Below, one piece after another: positions 59,679 through 64,000 of a stretch of DNA of 64,000 nt. Under the pieces are notes generated by a model. That model made no database searches, had not been told where the DNA came from, and saw nothing but the letters and a program-made list of their open reading frames with translations. The stretch is from Ureibacillus xyleni. Lineage in GTDB: Bacteria > Bacillota > Bacilli > Bacillales_A > Planococcaceae. Numbering within the stretch: position 1 is the first letter of the stretch; every line of letters begins with the position of its first letter. The DNA lies in NCBI RefSeq assembly GCF_900217795.1, contig NZ_OBMQ01000018.1, positions 1 through 64,000 of the forward strand, read 5' to 3'. Position numbers and translations under genes: made by a program.

Positions 59679-60206
59679 TTAATAAATGTGCTCAGATAAA
59701 GGAATTACTCGTATTTTAGCATCTGGCGTAGACAATTTACTTAAATTCACATTATGATGTTTAATAATTTGTTCAGCTCGTAGCACATCATCTACTGTCG
59801 TATGGCCGTCCTCAATTAAAGTCACCTGGTAACCTAAAGACAATGCAGAGCGACAAGTCGTATCGATGCAGTACTCAGTTCGAACGCCAACGATGGATAG
59901 ATCCGTAATGCACTGTTTTTGTAATTCTTCGTGGAGTTTCGTCTGATAAAAGGAATCTGCAGCTTGTTTTTGTATGATAACGTCCTGCTCGCGTGGTGCA
60001 ATACCAGGTGCAAATTGCCAAAACGGTGTACCTTTTTTCAACATGTCAAGATCCTCAAATTGAATATAAAAAATATGAACACCATCAGCTTCAGCTTTTG
60101 CGATCATTTTTTGCACAACCTTAAACACTTCCTCTTGTTTATACGTGTTCCATATTGGTCCCAACTGCATATCAATCACAAGTAAAGCGGACTTTTTCTC
60201 GATCAT
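59679..60206 (-). CDS. Isochorismatase-like cysteine hydrolase
   Basis: A product of 175 residues. Asp in LLVIDMQLGPI, Lys in IQKQAADSFY and Cys in RTEYCIDTTCR form the triad. It is only distantly related to the similar protein at 7148. It ends an apparent operon that starts with a TetR regulator, so a xenobiotic or signal amide could be its substrate. GGAGG precedes the start. Confidence 0.87.
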   Translation of the reverse strand: MIEKKSALLVIDMQLGPIWNTYKQEEVFKVVQKMIAKAEADGVHIFYIQFEDLDMLKKGTPFWQFAPGIAPREQDVIIQKQAADSFYQTKLHEELQKQCITDLSIVGVRTEYCIDTTCRSALSLGYQVTLIEDGHTTVDDVLRAEQIIKHHNVNLSKLSTPDAKIRVIPLSEHIY

Positions 60207-60218
60207 AACCGTCCTCCT

Positions 60219-60392
60219 TTATTTTATAAATTTCCTTATTGCTTCATAACGGATTTTATGCTGGCAATCCTCACAAGTAAAAAAGCGAAAGTTACTTTTT
60301 TTATAACGTAGGTAGTCACTTGTATCCTCGTAAAGTCGGAATGTATTTTTACAGCTGCCACAGGTTACATGATAAAAAATTCGGCTATCCAT
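60219..60392 (-). CDS. Small zinc-ribbon-like protein
   Basis: A product of 57 residues with CGSC near the N-terminus and CEDC about 28 residues later, a two-knuckle zinc-ribbon layout. The rest is basic and aromatic. ATG at 60392 follows AAGGTGAGG; a GTG three codons upstream lies inside that site. It is placed between the tetR-like gene and the hydrolase, overlapping neither by much. Function unknown. It may be an RNA- or DNA-binding accessory. Confidence 0.7.
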   Translation of the reverse strand: MDSRIFYHVTCGSCKNTFRLYEDTSDYLRYKKSNFRFFTCEDCQHKIRYEAIRKFIK

Positions 60393-60397
60393 TAACC

Positions 60398-61027
60398 TCA
60401 CCTTTCTTTATTTTGAATACCGGTAAATATCAGATTAATAATCTGTTCCGTCGCCTGTTCAGATGCTTCTTTAGGTATTCTTCCATCAGCAAACAAATCA
60501 AGCGTACCGGTTAGGGCGCCCATATAAACGTTAACGATGACTTTCGGATCACTTTGTTTGATTTTACCTTCATACATTGCCTGTTTAAATACATCAACTA
60601 AAGGTTGTTTCGCATGTTTGTAATATTCACTTCGGACTCCTGGTGTATCCTCTTCAAATACGAGCTCTAAATCCTGCTCCAACTTCACATAGAACTTTAG
60701 GAAAGTCGGCTGATTAAGAGCCATTTCTAGATAAAATCGTGTGTTCATTTTCAGTTTTTCTAATGCTTCAATATCCTCTGCTAATCTTGATTGGATCGAA
60801 TCAGCTGCCATTTCCATGAAAAATTTAAAAAACTCGCGAAAAAAAATCTTTTTATTTTTGAAATAGTAGTATATGAGTCCTCTTGCAATCCCGGCCTTTT
60901 CTGCAATTTCTCCCATTTCGGTTCCTTTATAGCCTTTTTCAACGTAAACACCTACAGCAGCATATAAAATTTGATGTATTCTTTCATTGCGAATTTGTTC
61001 ATTTTGTTCTGAATTTCGAGGTGACAA
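60398..61027 (-). CDS. TetR-family transcriptional regulator
   Basis: A product of about 209 residues. The N-terminal helix-turn-helix reads YKGTEMGEIAEKAGIARGLI followed by YYYFKNKK. The C-terminal all-helical domain binds an unknown ligand. TTG at 61027 has AAAGGAG nine bases upstream. The frame is open for 14 more codons, but that part contains the probable operator at 61050-61069. It heads a three-gene operon and likely represses itself. Confidence 0.9.
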   Translation of the reverse strand: MSPRNSEQNEQIRNERIHQILYAAVGVYVEKGYKGTEMGEIAEKAGIARGLIYYYFKNKKIFFREFFKFFMEMAADSIQSRLAEDIEALEKLKMNTRFYLEMALNQPTFLKFYVKLEQDLELVFEEDTPGVRSEYYKHAKQPLVDVFKQAMYEGKIKQSDPKVIVNVYMGALTGTLDLFADGRIPKEASEQATEQIINLIFTGIQNKER

Positions 61028-61049
61028 AATTAATTCTCCTTTAAATTTT

Positions 61050-61069
61050 TTGACTAACACGAATGTCAA
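61050..61069. promoter_or_regulatory. Probable operator of the TetR-type operon
   Basis: TTGAC and GTCAA arms bound a 20-bp imperfect dyad 23 bases before the start codon. A TTTACA with a downstream AT-rich -10 lies just upstream on the minus strand, so the dyad would cover the transcription start. Confidence 0.5.
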
Positions 61070-61208
61070 TTTAAATTTATTCTATTTAATGGAAATTGTA
61101 AAGACCTATTTTCTATTTTTACTTTTACACGCTGCAAGGTAAAGTTGGAATAATAATGGTAGTAATTGGGGTAAGTATTTGATTGGAATATATGTATCGT
61201 TTCAATAT

Positions 61209-61239
61209 AAAAAGCCGAGGCAAATCGCGTCGGCTTTTT
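61209..61239 (-). terminator. Terminator of the SASP gene
   Basis: AAAAAGCCGA (61209-61218) and TCGGCTTTTT (61230-61239) form a perfect stem with T tracts on both sides. It lies 20 bases behind the SASP stop. Confidence 0.88.
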
Positions 61240-61258
61240 ATATTTGTCACTATATTTT

Positions 61259-61468
61259 TTATTGTGAATTACGACCTCTTAATTGACTTTCGGCCATTGA
61301 AACAAGGCGTTTTGTAATTTCGCCACCAACTGAACCGTTTGCGCGAGAGGATGCTTCTGCACCAAGTTGTACTCCAAATTCAGATGCAATTTCATACTTC
61401 ATTTGATCCAAAGCAGTTTCGGCACCTTGTACTAATAACTTGTTGTTGTTACTGCTGTTGCTTGCCAT
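61259..61468 (-). CDS. Alpha/beta-type small acid-soluble spore protein
   Basis: A product of 69 residues, the usual length. The germination-protease site is [12 protein letters not shown], and the DNA-binding part is [20 protein letters not shown] with slight changes ([10 protein letters not shown]). These proteins coat spore DNA and protect it. The presence marks the host as an endospore-former. A forespore sigma-G promoter is expected upstream but I could not pick it with certainty. Ribosome site AAGGAGGC. Confidence 0.96.
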   Translation of the reverse strand: MASNSSNNNKLLVQGAETALDQMKYEIASEFGVQLGAEASSRANGSVGGEITKRLVSMAESQLRGRNSQ

Positions 61469-61499
61469 AATAAATTGCCTCCTTCTTCTTCTGAGTAAT

Positions 61500-61520
61500 C
61501 ACTGATAATTGCTATCAGTG
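61500..61520. other. Inverted repeat upstream of the SASP gene
   Basis: CACTGATA and TATCAGTG form a perfect 8-bp stem with a five-base loop about 32 bases before the SASP start. It would lie in the promoter or 5' leader. Confidence 0.45.
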
Positions 61521-61589
61521 TATTTATATTATTCTTTAATCATGGATTTTTAAACGAGGGAAGTTTTGGTGAAATTACTAATAAAAAAG

Positions 61590-61619
61590 GAGACAGACCA
61601 TTTCAATAGAATCTGTCTC
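61590..61619 (-). terminator. Terminator behind the AcnX remnant
   Basis: GAGACAGA and TCTGTCTC pair, followed on the minus strand by CTTTTTTAT. It is in the right place to have served the intact AcnX-type gene. Confidence 0.75.
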
Positions 61620-61664
61620 GTTCTTATATAGTATCAATGGGGGGTTATACTATTTATAAGGACC

Positions 61665-62051
61665 TCAGATTCCGTTAGAAGTCGTTACACCACTTGCTAA
61701 CCAATGAGGCTTTTGAATGGTTGGCTCACCTAATACTGCTGAGTGAACGCAATCTTCCATTGAACCAAAGTAAACACCTTTATTGATAAGTCCAGGTCCG
61801 TAGTGGGCAAATTTCCCGGAATTTGTCATAACAGTTTTCGTGCTTTCAGGGAACATGCTTTCATTTAACATACATAAACAAATATCTGTGCTAAAACGGG
61901 CACCGAACTGTTCAATTTTTTCAATCAGGCCTTCATCTTCAGCTTGTGCATAGACGAGTTGATTTGTTGTGATTAGGAAGTCTACGTTAGGATGTAGCGT
62001 TTTTCCTTTTATTAAACGTGCTAATTCTCTGCATTCGTTTGGATTTCTCAA
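61665..62051 (-). pseudogene. C-terminal fragment of an aconitase-X (DUF521) type dehydratase
   Basis: The 128 residues match the end of AcnX large subunits: GKTLHPNVDFLITTNQLVYA, KTVMTNSGKFAHYGPGL and VYFGSMEDCVHSAVLG. Full proteins are about 400 residues or more, with the iron-sulfur and substrate sites mainly in the missing part. The frame starts with TTG without a good ribosome site. The family contains cis-3-hydroxyproline dehydratases and phosphomevalonate dehydratase. This piece is a deletion remnant; a lost small subunit would have been adjacent. Confidence 0.7.
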
Positions 62052-62092
62052 TTACATTGGATTATTAAAGCATATGATGTAATTTAGCGAAG

Positions 62093-62136
62093 GTAGCAGA
62101 GACATTCTTAATTGAATGGCCTCTGCTACTTTTTTA
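62093..62136 (+). terminator. Orphan plus-strand terminator
   Basis: GTAGCAGAG (62093-62101) and CTCTGCTAC (62121-62129) are followed by T7. No plus-strand gene ends upstream. It probably belonged to a gene lost together with the 5' part of the AcnX gene. Confidence 0.7.
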
Positions 62137-62252
62137 GGTAATAAGATAGAAAAAAATAAGAGAGATCGTATAACAAATATTTCTTAAGCAGTATACCATT
62201 TACTGTCACTACGCTATAATATTACTAAACTTGTTTTAAGGGGGGATTATTT

Positions 62253-63512
62253 TTGTGGCTTTCGATGAACCATAGTCTTGAAATGAAATTAGCGATGACT
62301 CCACAACTGGGTCAAGCAATTAAGATTATGGAAATGTCTTCAGATGAATTGGAACGTTACTTAGAGGAAATGCAACACTCAAATCCATTAATTGAAGTAC
62401 CCGAACAGCATACATATAAAGAACGTATTTTTAAACAAACAACAACTAGTATCGACTTCAGCAACCTAAACATCAAAAGCGAAACCTTCCCAGTTGAAAA
62501 GTTGCTTCACCACATTCGTTTATCGATCCGAAATGCCTATGATTTACAGCTACTATATAAACTCATCTTGAATTTAAATGAATTTGGGTATTTGCCCAAT
62601 GCACTACAACTCATGTCAGAGGATGACTATGATCGGATATTGAAGATTTTAGAAAGTAATGACTATGTTGGGGTAGGGGCAATAAATTTAAAACATTCTT
62701 TAATCCTTCAAGCCAAGTATTATTACCCTAATGAACCTTTACTGCTAGAGTTAATCGAAAACCTAGAGCTAATTGCCGAGCGCAAATGGAACAAGCTGAT
62801 GAAACAATATCAAATTTCAGACGTGCATTTAAAACAAGCCATTGAAAAGATTAAAACGCTTAATCCCCGTCCGTTTCATACATCAACACTAAAAACGGAG
62901 ATCATCCAACCAGATATCGTTCTCGAAATTGAAAATAAACAAATTTCTTATTCCTTAAGTGATTGGTTTGCGCCAAACATTGCGATCCAGAATATGAATG
63001 GGTTTACCTTATCTCATCAAGAAAATAAACAGGTGACAGATTGGGCTCAAGAGGCGAAATGGCTTATCTCTGCCATCGAACAAAGAAAAGCAACCATGAT
63101 GGAGATTATGGAATTTCTAATTGATTATCAATATGAAGCTTTGTTAAATGGCTTGAACTATGTAAAGCCGCTTACGTTAAAGGATATATGTGCTGTTGTG
63201 AATCGCCATGAATCTACCGTAAGTCGCGCAACGATGAATAAATATATCCAAACTCCGTGGGGCGTATTTTCTATGAAAGAACTGTTCTCCTCCAAAATCG
63301 CAACCTCAGATGGGGAGAATCTTTCAAAAGAAAGAATTAAGCATTTGGTGAAAGAGTTAATCGATAATGAAGATAAGTTACAACCCTTATCAGATCAAAA
63401 ATTATCAGAATTAATACGCTTGAATGAAAATTTAGATATTTCACGACGAACGATAACCAAATATCGCGAAGAGTTACAAATCCCATCCTCTACCAAAAGG
63501 AAAGAATTATGA
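62253..63512 (+). CDS. rpoN: RNA polymerase sigma-54 factor
   Basis: A product of 419 residues (SigL in Bacillus). The N-terminal activator-interacting region starts LEMKLAMTPQLGQAIKIMEM. The core-binding part is followed by a helix-turn-helix (TLKDICAVVNRHESTVSRAT, about residues 306-325), and the RpoN box ISRRTITKYREEL lies near the end. A TTG start seven bases after AAGGGGGG is the best choice. It directs RNA polymerase to -24/-12 promoters, two of which head operons in this same window and need the activator at 49934. Confidence 0.95.
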   Translation: MWLSMNHSLEMKLAMTPQLGQAIKIMEMSSDELERYLEEMQHSNPLIEVPEQHTYKERIFKQTTTSIDFSNLNIKSETFPVEKLLHHIRLSIRNAYDLQLLYKLILNLNEFGYLPNALQLMSEDDYDRILKILESNDYVGVGAINLKHSLILQAKYYYPNEPLLLELIENLELIAERKWNKLMKQYQISDVHLKQAIEKIKTLNPRPFHTSTLKTEIIQPDIVLEIENKQISYSLSDWFAPNIAIQNMNGFTLSHQENKQVTDWAQEAKWLISAIEQRKATMMEIMEFLIDYQYEALLNGLNYVKPLTLKDICAVVNRHESTVSRATMNKYIQTPWGVFSMKELFSSKIATSDGENLSKERIKHLVKELIDNEDKLQPLSDQKLSELIRLNENLDISRRTITKYREELQIPSSTKRKEL

Positions 63513-63526
63513 AGACATTCAAAAAA

Positions 63527-63562
63527 ATACGGCCTAAGATTATCTAGAATCTTAGACCGTAT
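63527..63562. terminator. Inverted repeat between rpoN and a convergent small gene
   Basis: ATACGGCCTAAGATT and its near-complement AATCTTAGACCGTAT form a 15-bp stem with one mismatch. T tracts are poor, but position between convergent genes suggests termination. Confidence 0.65.
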
Positions 63563-63564
63563 CA

Positions 63565-63756
63565 TTAATGTTTATGACAATCACACACTGCGCCTTCAAG
63601 ATGGAGTAACGCTTCTTCTAAACGATTGAGCAACATTTTAGAAGCTCTCGCATTTAAATAGATTTCATCACTGCTTCTTGTGCTGTCCTTATCATGAACA
63701 ATCTCACAGTTCACAAAATTCCCAAGGGCAGATACTTTAATAAATGACTCTGACAT
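63565..63756 (-). CDS. Small hypothetical protein with C-terminal Cys/His motif
   Basis: A product of 63 residues, starting MSESFIKVSALGNFVNCEIV and ending VCDCHKH, a potential metal-binding tail. I do not recognise a family. It is not HPr, although length and beta-alpha pattern recall that class. ATG at 63756 follows GGTGGGAG. The frame is open 46 codons upstream without a start signal, running into the repeat at 63868. The gene is convergent with rpoN. Confidence 0.6.
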   Translation of the reverse strand: MSESFIKVSALGNFVNCEIVHDKDSTRSSDEIYLNARASKMLLNRLEEALLHLEGAVCDCHKH

Positions 63757-63867
63757 AAATCTCCCACCAATCACGAAAATTATTTTAAAAAAACCCCCGA
63801 TAGTTACGGAAGCCACTGAAAAACTAAATACCGATAAAAATTTATAGTAATTATTTGCTTCTAAATA

Positions 63868-63981
63868 GAAGGTGGGATTCACTTCGCTTTCCATGGCTTG
63901 GCTTCAGCCTCCTCGTCGCAAGCTCCTGCGGGGTCTTCAGCTCAAGCTGTTCCCGTAGGAGTCTTCGTGAATCCCACTTCC
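63868..63981. repeat. Dispersed Bacillus-type repeat with 14-bp terminal inverted repeats
   Basis: GAAGGTGGGATTCAC (63869-63883) and GTGAATCCCACTTC (63967-63980) flank about 85 GC-richer bases with internal pairing (GCTTCAGCCTCC, CTGCGGGGTCTTC, CCCGTAGGAGTCTTC). Repeats of this sort are scattered in many Bacillaceae genomes and look like small non-autonomous mobile or structural elements. The last 20 bases of the window continue beyond it with nothing recognised. Confidence 0.75.
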
Positions 63982-64000
63982 TAAAAGATCTGAGCGTATT

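Noticed and set aside
1-64000. tRNA or rRNA genes
   Set aside because: No T-loop/anticodon-stem pattern or rRNA-like conserved block was recognised on either strand.

Overview
The window looks like DNA of a low-GC, endospore-forming member of the Bacillales, probably Planococcaceae-like (Lysinibacillus, Solibacillus, Sporosarcina and relatives). The evidence is AT-rich sequence, strong AGGAGG-type ribosome sites with frequent GTG and TTG starts, an alpha/beta small acid-soluble spore protein, a bacillithiol-type FosB, a HutP-controlled hut operon with a cre site, and LysR, PadR and TetR regulators of Bacillus type. The genus cannot be fixed from sequence reading alone.

Left part (1-6.6 kb): a plasmid-type replication module. 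It holds a large initiator-like protein (minus strand), about 600 bp of two interleaved iteron families, a possible minus-strand small RNA, and an archaeo-eukaryotic-type primase/Rep protein with a PriCT-like domain. Near-identical 30-bp palindromic repeats bracket this module. A ParA ATPase and a small ribbon-helix-helix partner lie 20 kb away (26-27 kb). The replicon may therefore be a large plasmid or chromid, or a chromosome with an integrated plasmid, because it also carries genes normally found on chromosomes (pdxST, hut, rpoN, SASP).

6.6-16.9 kb: ordinary metabolic and regulatory genes: Lrp/AsnC, isochorismatase-like hydrolase, LysR divergent from a TauE/SafE exporter, serine beta-lactamase-like hydrolase, HAD phosphatase, YfiT-like protein, acetyl-CoA hydrolase/transferase, LysR. 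They are followed by two copies of a roughly 200-nt structured RNA that flank a tandem repeat array. 16.9-23 kb: hutPHUIG with promoter, cre and HutP-type antiterminator. 23-29 kb: LysR divergent from a threonine-dehydratase-like enzyme, parA and its partner, and an IS150-type element. 28.8-42 kb: PaiB-like protein, ECF sigma and anti-sigma pair, alpha/beta hydrolase, a frameshifted ridA, an RlmI-like methyltransferase, PadR-DUF2812, pdxST, a YjgB-GH3 fusion, a broken Fic gene and an MFS exporter.

42-57.5 kb is the most interesting region. Two long minus-strand operons each begin with a clear -24/-12 (sigma-54) promoter. Upstream of each, about 50 bp from the -24 element, lies the same ATGATGT/ACATCAT site. 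A PAS-type sigma-54 activator is divergent from one of them, and rpoN itself lies at 62.3 kb. The operons encode a TRAP transporter, three SDR dehydrogenases, two VOC proteins, a 4-oxalocrotonate tautomerase, a TPP-dependent 2-oxoacid or acetoin-type dehydrogenase complex (E1 alpha, E1 beta, E2, E3), an aldehyde dehydrogenase and a shikimate-dehydrogenase-like enzyme. Together they look like an uncharacterised uptake and degradation pathway for an anionic hydroxy- or keto-compound.

A second unifying feature is a family of tandem arrays between 16 and 58 kb. All are built on a TATTAC hexamer (or its complement GTAATA) repeated every 13 bp. One array ends 65 bp before parA, so the arrays are candidates for an iterated, distributed centromere.

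57.7-64 kb: DUF523, FosB, an NmrA-like protein, a TetR-zinc ribbon-isochorismatase operon, SASP, an AcnX remnant, rpoN and a dispersed Bacillus-type repeat. No tRNA, rRNA or CRISPR array was recognised.
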